64,000 bases of DNA from Planctomycetaceae bacterium. GTDB taxonomy: Bacteria > Planctomycetota > UBA1135 > GCA-002686595. Below, piece after piece: positions 57,119 through 64,000 of this stretch (positions are counted from its first letter, which is position 1; the number at the start of each line of letters is the position of its first letter). Where the stretch lies: positions 62,001-126,000 of the forward strand of contig WYBT01000049.1 of NCBI GenBank assembly GCA_011525785.1. Reading direction: 5' to 3'. Position numbers and translations under genes: made by a program. Below the pieces are notes generated by a model, which was given only the letters and a program-made list of their open reading frames with translations, made no database searches and had not been told where the DNA came from.

Positions 57119-57602
57119 GCTTCGCGCTCGGGTCGGCGGCGCCGCGGCGCTGGGTCTCGAGGATCGGGTGCAGCTCGTCGAGGAACTGCGAGATGTCCTT
57201 GAACTCGCGGTACACGCTGGCGAAGCGCACGTAGGCCACGTGATGGAGCGCCTTGAGCTCCTCCATCACCAGCGCGCCGATCACCGAGCTCGGCACCTCG
57301 CGGTCGTGCTCCTCCTGGCAGCGCGCCTCGACCCGCGCCGCGGCGCGCTCGAGGTCCTCGGTCGAGACCGGCAGCTTCTCGCAGGCGCGCATCATTCCGG
57401 CCAGGACGCGCTCGCGCTCGAAGCGCACGCGCTCACCGCTCTTCTTGATCACGCGCAGCGGCGTGTCCTCGACGCGCTCGTAGGTCGTGTAGCGCAGGAA
57501 GCACTCCAGGCACTCGCGCCGCCGGCGAATCGCCCCCCCGTCGGCCGCCGCGCGCGAGTCCACGACGCGGTCGTTGTCCTGTTTGCAGCGGGGACACTTC
57601 AT
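57108..57602 (-). CDS. nrdR: Transcriptional repressor NrdR
   Basis: The product has 164 residues from ATG 57602, the family length. A zinc ribbon (MKCPRCKQDNDRVVDSR; RRRRECLECFLRYTTYERVE) is followed by an ATP-cone (VIKKSGERVRFERERVLAGM; EVPSSVIGALVMEELKALH). NrdR binds dATP/ATP and represses ribonucleotide reductase genes through NrdR boxes. A clear box lies 70-85 bases upstream of its start. The stop lies within the ATP-cone/NrdD-like gene, which starts 11 bases before it, so both are probably translated from the same message. The upstream gene, mnmE, ends 129 bases before the start. Confidence 0.96.
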   Translation of the reverse strand: MKCPRCKQDNDRVVDSRAAADGGAIRRRRECLECFLRYTTYERVEDTPLRVIKKSGERVRFERERVLAGMMRACEKLPVSTEDLERAAARVEARCQEEHDREVPSSVIGALVMEELKALHHVAYVRFASVYREFKDISQFLDELHPILETQRRGAADPSAKHGA

Positions 57603-57671
57603 GGCGGCGGAAGGGGTGCTCGGAACGGGCCTGGCGTCCGGTCCAACCCGTCGCCTGCGCCCCACGAAAAC

Positions 57672-57687
57672 ACACAACATCTTGTGT
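57672..57687. promoter_or_regulatory. NrdR box upstream of nrdR
   Basis: ACACAACATCTTGTGT matches the NrdR-box consensus (acaCwAtATaTwGtgt) closely and sits in a longer palindrome with arms ACACACAA (57670-57677) and TTGTGTGT (57682-57689). It is 70 bases upstream of the nrdR ATG, so nrdR and the overlapping ATP-cone gene are probably autoregulated. Confidence 0.75.
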
Positions 57688-57703
57688 GTCAACCTCGCGG
57701 GCG

Positions 57704-57719
57704 CCGCGATATCCAGCGC
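57704..57719. promoter_or_regulatory. Weak second NrdR box
   Basis: The 16 bases from 57704 contain C-G-A-T-A-T-C-C-A-G, matching seven of the ten core positions of the NrdR box. The centre is 32 bases (about three helical turns) from the centre of the strong box. NrdR boxes usually occur as such pairs. Confidence 0.35.
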
Positions 57720-57731
57720 CAGCCCGCGGAC

Positions 57732-59198
57732 TCACTTGCCGATGCAAAAGCGCGCGAAGAGCCGCTCCAGGACGTCCTCGGGGCTGGTGCGACCCAGGAT
57801 CGCGTCCAGCGCGTCGAGGGCCACGCGCACGGTCTGTGCGATCTGGTCGAGGGGCGCACCAACGCGCAAGGCCGCTCGAGCCTCGCGCAGGGCCTCGCGC
57901 GACTGCGACAGCGCCAGCAGGTGGCGCTCGCTGATCTCGCGCTCGAGGCCGTCCTCGCCCTCGCCGCCGCCGGGCGAGAGTTGCGCGCGGCACAGCGCCG
58001 TCAATTGGGGCAGGCCCGCTCCGCTCAGCGCACTGAGCGCGACCCACGGCGGAGAGCCCAGCTTCTCGAGCAACTCCCTCGGCGGCTCGCGCAACGCGTC
58101 GGGGCGGTCGATCTGGCTCCACACCAGCACCAGCGGCGCCGCGCCGAGTTCCCCCGCCGCGCGTCGCGCCGCGAGTTGCTGAGCGTCGCCGGACTGCGCG
58201 AGTGAGGCGCTGGCGAGCGCGAGCACGAGATCGGCGGAGGCGAGCGCCTCGCGACTGGCCGACTGGGCCTGCCGGTCGGGATCGTCGTCAGATGCGCTGC
58301 CTGCGCCGACTTCCGCGTGCGCGTCGAACAGGCCTGCGGTGTCGACCAGCTCGAGCTCGGGCGCGAACTCGCCCGCGTCCACGCGCCAGTTTGCGCGCAA
58401 CACGTCGCGCGTGGCCCCCGGGACCTCGCTGACGAGCGCCTGCGCTCCGCACAGCGCGTTGAACAGCGTGCTCTTGCCCGCGTTGGGCGCACCCGCGAGC
58501 ACGACGCGCGCGCGGCCACTGGGCGGCGCGCGCCGGCGCTCGAAGCCCAGCGCGGAGTCGAGCGCGCTCAACGCTTCACTGGCGAGCGCGTCGATCTGTT
58601 CGCTGGGCACGTGGCCGGTGTCGGCCTCGTCGAAGTCCAGACTCGCCTCGCACAGCACGCGCAGGTCGAGCAGGCGCTCGCGCAGCGCTTCGATGCGGCG
58701 CGCGAGACCGCCCGAGAGCAGCGCGCTCGCCGCGCGACGCTCGCGCTCGTTGCTGGCGCGCACCAGTTCGAGCACGCCTTCCGCGCGCGTCAGATCGAGC
58801 TGGCCGTTCTCGAAAGCGCGGCGCGTGAACTCACCGGGCGCCGCCGGTCGCGCGCCCAATTCGAGCACGCGCCGCAGTACAGCTTCGATCAGCGGCCGCG
58901 CGCCCCAGCCGTGCAGCTCGACCACGTCCTCGCGCGTGTACGAGCGCGGCGCCGGCATCCAGAACACGAGCACGGGCTGCTCGCCGCGGCCGTCGTGGAA
59001 GCGCGCGGGCCACACGCCGCGCGCGGCGAGCGAATCCGTCGACTCGAACTGCGCGCAGGCCTCGACGATTTCGCGCGCGCCCGGTCCGCTCAAGCGCACG
59101 ATGCCGCGCCGCGCTCCGCCGGGAGGCGAGGCGATCGCTGCGATGGTCTGCGCGGAGCGCGCGCGATCGATCGTGCTCGCGGGCTTCACGTCACGCAT
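57732..59198 (-). CDS. mnmE: tRNA modification GTPase MnmE
   Basis: The product has 488 residues. The N-terminal domain has TIAAIASPPGGARRGIVRLSG and YTREDVVELHGWGARPL. A helical domain carries the inserted G domain: G1 GAPNAGKSTLFNAL at about 238-251, the switch GATRDVL, DTAGLFDAH, and a divergent G4 (VWSQIDRPD instead of N-K-x-D). The C-terminal signature RLFARFCIGK is intact, including the conserved Cys. With MnmG it makes the cmnm5U modification at tRNA wobble position 34. A 25-residue acidic insert (GAGSASDDDPDRQ) lies in the G domain after the switch. It lies directly downstream of yidC, the common bacterial arrangement. Confidence 0.95.
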   Translation of the reverse strand: MRDVKPASTIDRARSAQTIAAIASPPGGARRGIVRLSGPGAREIVEACAQFESTDSLAARGVWPARFHDGRGEQPVLVFWMPAPRSYTREDVVELHGWGARPLIEAVLRRVLELGARPAAPGEFTRRAFENGQLDLTRAEGVLELVRASNERERRAASALLSGGLARRIEALRERLLDLRVLCEASLDFDEADTGHVPSEQIDALASEALSALDSALGFERRRAPPSGRARVVLAGAPNAGKSTLFNALCGAQALVSEVPGATRDVLRANWRVDAGEFAPELELVDTAGLFDAHAEVGAGSASDDDPDRQAQSASREALASADLVLALASASLAQSGDAQQLAARRAAGELGAAPLVLVWSQIDRPDALREPPRELLEKLGSPPWVALSALSGAGLPQLTALCRAQLSPGGGEGEDGLEREISERHLLALSQSREALREARAALRVGAPLDQIAQTVRVALDALDAILGRTSPEDVLERLFARFCIGK

Positions 59199-59225
59199 CT
59201 CGCGCAGTGCGCCGCGCGCTGGGTT

Positions 59226-61235
59226 CTAGCGGCGCTTGCCGCCGTCCTTGCCCTTCTTGCCGTCGCCGCCCTTCGAGCGCTGCCGGCCTTCTTGCAACTT
59301 CTGCATTTCCTGCGCGCGCTGCAGCATGCGTTGGAAGAAGCCGTCCTTCTTCTCGCCGGCGGGCGGCTCGCTGTCGTCGATCGGCCAAATCTTCTTGATC
59401 ACGGTGTTCTCGAGGATGCCCAGCCCCGACTGCGTGATCATGTAGAGCGATAGTCCCGCCGCGTAGTTGTAGAGCGCGAAGCCCATCACCACCGGCATGA
59501 ACATCATCATCTTCTGCATCTGAGCCTGCTGCTCGTCGGTCGGCTTGGGCATCAGCGCTTGCTGCCAGACCCACAGGACGACCATCAGGATCGGCAGCAG
59601 GTTGAAGTACTGAATCGTGCCGATCAGCGGCAGGTGCGTGTTCCAGTTGAGCTCTAGCAGGCGGTCGGGCTGCGACAGGTCGGTCATCCACAGCACGAAC
59701 GGCTGTTGGCGCAGCTCGAAGGCCGTGCGCAGCGCCGAGAACAGCCCGAAGAAGATCGGGATCTGCACGAACATCGGCAAGCAGCCGCCCAGCGGCGGGA
59801 TCATGCCGTGCTGCGCCATGAGCTTCTGCTGCGCCTCGCGCTGTTTGGTCGGATCGTCCGCGAACTTCTGCTTGATCTCGTCGATCTGCGGCTGGAGGCG
59901 CTTCATGCGCTTTTGGAAGCGCGCCATGGCCGTCTGCGACTTGCGGTTCACGGGGAACAGCGCCGCACGCACCATCAACGTCATCAAGATGATCGCGACG
60001 CCCCAGTTGGACGTGAGCTTGTGCAGCAGCACCAGAAGCCACGTCAGGCCGTTGGCGATGCTGGTCACGAACGGAATCGGCACGCAGCACGTCCCCGCGC
60101 GGTCGTACTCGAGCAGCGCCTGGTGGTCGGCGTGGTCGGCGACGAGCAGGTCGGGCTGCTTGGGCCCGGCGTACACGAAGAAGTCGTACTTGCGACTGGC
60201 GCCCTGCGCCGGCGCGCGCAGTTCGAGCACCAGATCGCAGGCCATGTAGCGCCAGTTCGCGCCCGCCAGCGAGGGATCGTTCGCGACCAGCTCGTCGTCG
60301 GCCATGCGCCGCCAACGCGCGCTCTTGATCGCCGCGGTCGCGTCGGCGTCGGCGCCGCGCATCAGCATCGCGAAGTACTTGTTGTGCACTCCGGCGAAGC
60401 TGATTTCCTCGGTCGGGATCTCCAGCGGCCCGGCGAACTGCGTGGCCTTGTCGTCGCGCTGCTGCGCGACCAGCTTGGGCGCGGTGGTGTCGCGATGCCG
60501 CGCGCCCTCGGCGGTGCGACCGGCGGCGACGGCCTGCGGCTCGACGTAGAACGTGTCGCCCGACTCGAGCGGCATGACCTCGGCCGGGCTGAACAGGAAG
60601 CCCAGCGCGCGCTCCGCACCGAGCGCGTCGTTGTGCAGCTCGAGCTCGACGCGCATTCGATAGCTGCCCGGCTCGAACACCGCGCGCTTCACGATCCGCA
60701 GCCCCGACCCCTGCGCCAGCTCGAACTCGACGCCGGTCGGCGCCGACTCGTTCGGGTAGGGCCGCATCTTCCACAGCGCGCTGTCGAGCGGCTCGCGCTC
60801 GAGGTCGCGGCTCGAGACATCGCTGCGCAAGAGCAGCGAACCGCTCACGCGCCCAGAGCTCTTGGTCGGGCGCACCAGGCTGGTCCAGTGCTCGGGATCG
60901 GCGCGCTCGGCCTCGTCGAGTCCGACGCGGTCGACGAAGCTCTTGACCTTCAGCTCGACCAGTCGCGCGCCGCGGTTGGAGAACTGCGCGCGATAGGCGC
61001 CGGGCTCCCCGGGCTGGCCGATGTCGATCTCGAGCATGCGCTCGGCCTCGTCGGCGACGACTTGCGACACCGGCGGAGGCAGCGGCGCGGCGGGCGCGGT
61101 GCTCGCCGGCGCAGCGGATTGCTCCGCGTTCACCGGCGCACGCGGCGGCGGAGGCGGCGGCTTGGGGCCGAGCCATTTCCACAGCACCAGCACCAGCACC
61201 GACAAGGTGATGGCGAGCAGCAGTCTCTTTTCCAA
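59226..61235 (-). CDS. yidC: Membrane protein insertase YidC
   Basis: The product has 669 residues, the long Gram-negative type. An N-terminal membrane segment (KRLLLAITLSVLVLVLWKWL) is followed by a Pro-rich linker and the large periplasmic beta domain (about 70-390). The conserved 60K-inner-membrane domain spans about 395-620: NWGVAIILMTLMVRAALFPV with the conserved Arg in the groove, MARFQKRMKRLQPQIDEIKQ, GMIPPLGGCLPMFVQIPIFF and NTVIKKIWPI. The tail is Lys/Arg-rich. YidC inserts inner-membrane proteins alone or with SecYEG. The large periplasmic domain supports a diderm envelope. It lies 27 bases upstream of mnmE and 33 bases downstream of the metallophosphoesterase. Confidence 0.97.
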   Translation of the reverse strand: MEKRLLLAITLSVLVLVLWKWLGPKPPPPPPRAPVNAEQSAAPASTAPAAPLPPPVSQVVADEAERMLEIDIGQPGEPGAYRAQFSNRGARLVELKVKSFVDRVGLDEAERADPEHWTSLVRPTKSSGRVSGSLLLRSDVSSRDLEREPLDSALWKMRPYPNESAPTGVEFELAQGSGLRIVKRAVFEPGSYRMRVELELHNDALGAERALGFLFSPAEVMPLESGDTFYVEPQAVAAGRTAEGARHRDTTAPKLVAQQRDDKATQFAGPLEIPTEEISFAGVHNKYFAMLMRGADADATAAIKSARWRRMADDELVANDPSLAGANWRYMACDLVLELRAPAQGASRKYDFFVYAGPKQPDLLVADHADHQALLEYDRAGTCCVPIPFVTSIANGLTWLLVLLHKLTSNWGVAIILMTLMVRAALFPVNRKSQTAMARFQKRMKRLQPQIDEIKQKFADDPTKQREAQQKLMAQHGMIPPLGGCLPMFVQIPIFFGLFSALRTAFELRQQPFVLWMTDLSQPDRLLELNWNTHLPLIGTIQYFNLLPILMVVLWVWQQALMPKPTDEQQAQMQKMMMFMPVVMGFALYNYAAGLSLYMITQSGLGILENTVIKKIWPIDDSEPPAGEKKDGFFQRMLQRAQEMQKLQEGRQRSKGGDGKKGKDGGKRR

Positions 61236-61268
61236 AGCGTTGAGCGGGGGTTCTTCGTGGCGCGCGGG

Positions 61269-62093
61269 CTACTGCCCCGCGGCGAGTCGATCGGCCAAAT
61301 AAGCGGGCAACTGCGCGACCGAGCGGATGTGCTCCTGCGCCTGGGCGACGTCGTAGCTCGCGCGCACGAAGCTCAGGTGGCGCCCGTCGAACAGCGCGTA
61401 CGAGAGCCGCGGGTCGCCGTCGCGCGGCTGGCCCACGGAGCCGACGTTGACGATCGCGCGACAGGTGGCCGAGGCGCCCAGGTCGTAGGGGCCCTCGGTG
61501 TTCTTGGGACGGTAGAAGCGGCCGTCCTCGTAGAAGATTCCGGGCACGTGGCTGTGCCCCACGAAGCACACCGGCGCGAGCGCGTCGGGGTCGAGCTCGC
61601 GCATGCTGGCGAAGTTCGCCGCCATCTTGTGCGCGTCGCGCGCGTCGCGCGGCAGCAAGTATTCGCGCACCGGGTCGCGCGGGCTGCCGTGGGCGTACAT
61701 CGCGCCGTCGTCGACGCGCAGGGGCTCGAGCTCCGAGAGGAAGTCCCAGAAGGCGTGCGTGCGCGCGCGATCGCCGGCCCCGTTGAGCTCGTCGCGCGTC
61801 CAGTCGATGGCCTTGCGCGCGTTGGGGTTGAAGTCCTCGCCCGAGTTGAGCAGCGCGTACTCGTGGTTGCCCTGCAGACACACGCCGGGCTCGAACCCGG
61901 CCGCTGCCGCGCGCTGCGTGCACAGCTCCATCACCGCGTCGAGGCACTCGACCGGCCGCGCTCCGTAGCCGATCACGTCGCCCAGGCAGACGAAACGCCG
62001 CGCGCCACGCTCGCGCGCGTCGGCCAGGGCGACCTGCAGCGCGGGCCAGTTGCTGTGCAGGTCGGAGATGAGGGCGGTCAGCGGGTAGGTCAC
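61269..62093 (-). CDS. Metallophosphoesterase (YfcE/ApaH-like)
   Basis: Read from GTG 62093 the product has 274 residues, starting just before the first metal motif. Calcineurin-like motifs appear in order: SDLHSN at 10-15, LGDVIGYG at 37-44, QGNHEYA at 74-80, YAHGSPRDP, and VGHSHVPGIFYEDGR. VGSVGQPRDGDPR and SYALFD follow, as in the bacterial group that includes YfcE-like phosphodiesterases and some Ap4A-type enzymes. The substrate cannot be set from sequence alone. An in-frame start further upstream at 62225 (MWQRVARR) would add an Arg/Ala-rich tail and is less likely. It precedes yidC by 33 bases. Confidence 0.85.
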   Translation of the reverse strand: MTYPLTALISDLHSNWPALQVALADARERGARRFVCLGDVIGYGARPVECLDAVMELCTQRAAAAGFEPGVCLQGNHEYALLNSGEDFNPNARKAIDWTRDELNGAGDRARTHAFWDFLSELEPLRVDDGAMYAHGSPRDPVREYLLPRDARDAHKMAANFASMRELDPDALAPVCFVGHSHVPGIFYEDGRFYRPKNTEGPYDLGASATCRAIVNVGSVGQPRDGDPRLSYALFDGRHLSFVRASYDVAQAQEHIRSVAQLPAYLADRLAAGQ

Positions 62094-62336
62094 GGGGACA
62101 CGGGCGGGGCGCGCGTCGGTAGGCAGTCCGAGGTGCAGTCCGAGCGCCGCCGCGCACTGCGCTGCGGCCCCCGAGTCGTCGGACGCTGCGGCCCGAGCGC
62201 GCCGTCGCGCGACCCGCTGCCACATCGTGCGGTTCGAAGGGGGCGGGATTATCGGGAGCGGACCCGCGCGCGGCAAGGGCGCGCGTCGGCGCGACGCGCG
62301 AACTGGGCATCGCCGCTCACGTCGGCGCGTTGGACT

Positions 62337-63431
62337 TCAGCGGGCGCTGCTGCGCGCGATCGGAGCAGAGTCGGGCGCGCCTCCGACACCGGCGGCGGGG
62401 ACCTCATTTGCCGCCTCGGCCAACGGAGCGAGCGGTGCGTGTTCCTGCGGCGTCGCGCGCAGAGCAATGCACAGCGCTAGCAGCGTGAGCACGCCGCCGA
62501 CCAGCGCGCCCCACAGGGGACTTGCGAGCGGCAGCAGCGCGGCGGGTGCGGCGATCAGCGCCAATGCGACCGCGATCGAGCGGCTCGAGCGACCGCTGCG
62601 CGCCAGTCGGTGCGCGAGGTGCCGGCGATCGCCGCGCCACAGCGGCCAGCCCGCGCGCACGCGCTCGAGGCACACGCGCGCGAGGTCGAAGGCCGGCAGC
62701 GCGAGCGCGGGCCAGGCGGCGGGCGTGATCAGGATCAACAGGCCGAGCGCGTGACTGCCGCTGTCGCCCAGGATCGCCTTGCGCCCCCACGCTCGCGTCG
62801 AATCGGTCCGCAGATTGAAGGGCGCGAAGGCCGCCAACGCGGCCGCGAAGGGCGGCGCGGAGTGGATCAATCCGAGCGCGCCGATCGAGAGGGCCGCGCC
62901 GTCGGCGTGATCGAAGGTGTTCACGACGTTGAGCACGACCAGCGCCGCGGCGACCAGCGCCAGCCCCAGGCCGATCTCGTCCGCGCGCGCGCCCGAGCCG
63001 AACAACAGCGGCGCCGCGAGAACGACACCGCTCGCCGCCTGCCCGACGAGCTTGAGCGCCGGATGGAGTCCGTCGCGCAGCCCGTCGTCGATCGCGCCGA
63101 CCGCGAAGGCCGTGAGCAACGCGCCGAAGGGCCACAGGGTGACTTCGCGGCCAAGGAATTCGCCCAGCGCAGTCGCGAGCGCGCGACCGGGGACGAAGGG
63201 CGCGCTCTCGCGACCCCACCAGGCCATCAAGGCCCAGGCGCACAACGCACCGGCGAGGAGCGCCGGGCCGCCGGTGAGGGGAAAGTGCTCGCCGGGGCGC
63301 TTGTGCGCGCCGCTGCCGCCGTCCACCCAGCCCACGCGGCTCGCCCAGCGCGTGGCGAGCAGCGCCACGAGTCCTGCGCACAGCGCCGGGGCGGCCACGC
63401 TGACCCACATTTGAAGGCTGGGGAGGTTCAC
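62337..63431 (-). CDS. Polyprenyl-phosphate sugar-1-phosphate transferase (WecA/TagO/MraY family)
   Basis: The product has 364 residues from GTG 63431, overlapping the nadD stop by four bases. About ten membrane segments are seen. Family motifs are VDGGSGAHKRPGEHFPLTGG-type loop after the first helix, AVGAIDDGLRDG (Asp-Asp), LNVVNTFDHADGAA (N-x-x-N-x-x-D-x-x-D) and AILGDSGSHALG, all at the usual spacing. The C-terminal HLAHRLARSG matches the HIHH-like region of WecA/TagO enzymes. It transfers a HexNAc-1-phosphate or similar to undecaprenyl phosphate, the first step of surface-glycan assembly. MurC-type neighbours are absent, so a role in cell-wall precursor synthesis (MraY) is less likely. 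The tail is Ala/Pro-rich. Confidence 0.85.
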   Translation of the reverse strand: MNLPSLQMWVSVAAPALCAGLVALLATRWASRVGWVDGGSGAHKRPGEHFPLTGGPALLAGALCAWALMAWWGRESAPFVPGRALATALGEFLGREVTLWPFGALLTAFAVGAIDDGLRDGLHPALKLVGQAASGVVLAAPLLFGSGARADEIGLGLALVAAALVVLNVVNTFDHADGAALSIGALGLIHSAPPFAAALAAFAPFNLRTDSTRAWGRKAILGDSGSHALGLLILITPAAWPALALPAFDLARVCLERVRAGWPLWRGDRRHLAHRLARSGRSSRSIAVALALIAAPAALLPLASPLWGALVGGVLTLLALCIALRATPQEHAPLAPLAEAANEVPAAGVGGAPDSAPIARSSAR

Positions 63432-64000
63432 GGCGTGCTCGCGCTCGAGTAGATGCCCCGCGCGCGAATGTATTCCAGCACGGAGGGCTCGAGGCTCTCG
63501 CGCGGCCACTCGCCGCGCGCGATGCGCTCGCGCACGCTGGTCGACGAGACCGGCGAAGGCGGCGCGCGCACCAGGCCGCGCTCGAGCCGCGCACCGAGCT
63601 CCTCCCCCAGCGCGGCGCGCACCGTGGCGAGCGCCGCCTGGTCCTCGGCCCCGCGCCAGACCACGATCGGCTGCGCCAGCCGGACCAACTCGCGCGCGTC
63701 GCGCCAGCGCTCGAAGCCGCGCAAGTTGTCCCAGCCCAGCACCCAGTGCAGCTCGACCTCGTCCGCCAGCCCAAGCGCTCGCGGGGCGCTGCGCACCGTG
63801 TCGATCGAATAGGAGGGGCCGGCGCGCTCGAGTTCACAGGTCCACACGCTCCAGCGCGGCTCGTGGGCCAGCGCCAGGTCGAGCATCGCGACGCGGTCGG
63901 CGGCCGCAGCCAGCCTCCAGCCCTGCTTGTGCGGCGGCGAGGCGGCGGGCACGAACACGATCTGATCCAGGCCGAAATGCTCGGCCGCCAGCCGCGCCAC
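63428..64000 (-). CDS. nadD: Nicotinate-nucleotide adenylyltransferase, 5' end cut by window
   Basis: The reading frame is open to base 64000, so the first residues, including G-x-F-D-P-x-H-x-G-H, lie outside. The visible 191 residues include LDQIVFVPAASPPHKQ, MLDLALAHEPRW, SYSIDTVR (typical S-Y-T-x-D-T), HWVLGWDNLRGFERWRD and the C-terminal SSTSVRERIARGEWP, which is the I-S-S-T-x-I-R-x-R motif. NadD adenylates nicotinate mononucleotide in NAD synthesis. Its stop overlaps the phosphotransferase start by four bases (GTGA). Confidence 0.93.
   Translation of the reverse strand: MARLAAEHFGLDQIVFVPAASPPHKQGWRLAAAADRVAMLDLALAHEPRWSVWTCELERAGPSYSIDTVRSAPRALGLADEVELHWVLGWDNLRGFERWRDARELVRLAQPIVVWRGAEDQAALATVRAALGEELGARLERGLVRAPPSPVSSTSVRERIARGEWPRESLEPSVLEYIRARGIYSSASTP

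Overview
The window is one stretch of a very GC-rich bacterial chromosome. I see no rRNA, tRNA, CRISPR array, insertion sequence or phage gene. Gene content points to a Planctomycetota-like (PVC) bacterium: an ECF sigma factor fused to a membrane segment and carboxypeptidase-regulatory-like repeats, a TPR/gluzincin protein of the DUF1570 kind, M14-family proteins with acidic calcium-loop inserts, secreted lamin-tail proteins and zinc-ribbon/transmembrane proteins. This is inference from content; another high-GC phylum such as Myxococcota is not excluded. Few genes have a clear Shine-Dalgarno sequence, and several have a -10-like hexamer just before the start codon. Coding density is high: no gene-free stretch exceeds 300 bases, and the longest (62094-62336, 243 bases) shows nothing recognisable.

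Layout. 1-9041: end of a radical SAM gene, a MORN-repeat lipoprotein, a secreted metallo-beta-lactamase-fold/lamin-tail protein, the fusion sigma factor, a small membrane-anchored unknown and an FGGY kinase. 9072-18146: a SlyD-type prolyl isomerase, M18 aminopeptidase, HEAT-like secreted protein, the convergent polyphosphate pair ppx/ppk1, and uvrB upstream of ppk1. 18292-22147: two related zinc-ribbon/TM proteins, then on the other strand a membrane protein and a stand-alone NIL-domain protein. 22250-41924: an envelope-glycan region with a flippase, three related GT39-like (GT-C) membrane glycosyltransferases, three GT2 enzymes and a GT2-GT4 fusion. Within it lie a Cys/Met PLP enzyme, a TPR metallopeptidase and a GntR(YtrA)-ABC operon whose permease carries a large soluble domain. 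41961-46469: the conserved spoVR-yhbH-prkA stress operon. 46624-51092: a glutaminyl-cyclase-like lipoprotein and two coupled secreted M14-fold proteins that appear to have lost all zinc ligands. 51143-64000: a minus-strand housekeeping run nadD (cut by the window end), WecA/MraY-type phosphotransferase, metallophosphoesterase, yidC, mnmE, nrdR, an ATP-cone/NrdD-like protein, and smc.

How it fits together. The flippase, the GT2 that probably makes polyprenyl-phosphate sugar, the GT-C enzymes that would use such donors, and the soluble glycosyltransferases form a plausible surface-glycan pathway. No Wzy-type polymerase was recognised, and the polyprenyl-phosphate sugar-1-phosphate transferase at 62337-63431 may prime it. 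nrdR has a strong NrdR box upstream and overlaps a gene with ATP-cones and a class III reductase-like core but no glycyl-radical site, so that protein is more likely a nucleotide-sensing relative than a working reductase. The best candidates for new biology are the pair of zinc-less M14 proteins, the NrdR-linked ATP-cone protein, the membrane-tethered sigma factor and the paired zinc-ribbon membrane proteins.
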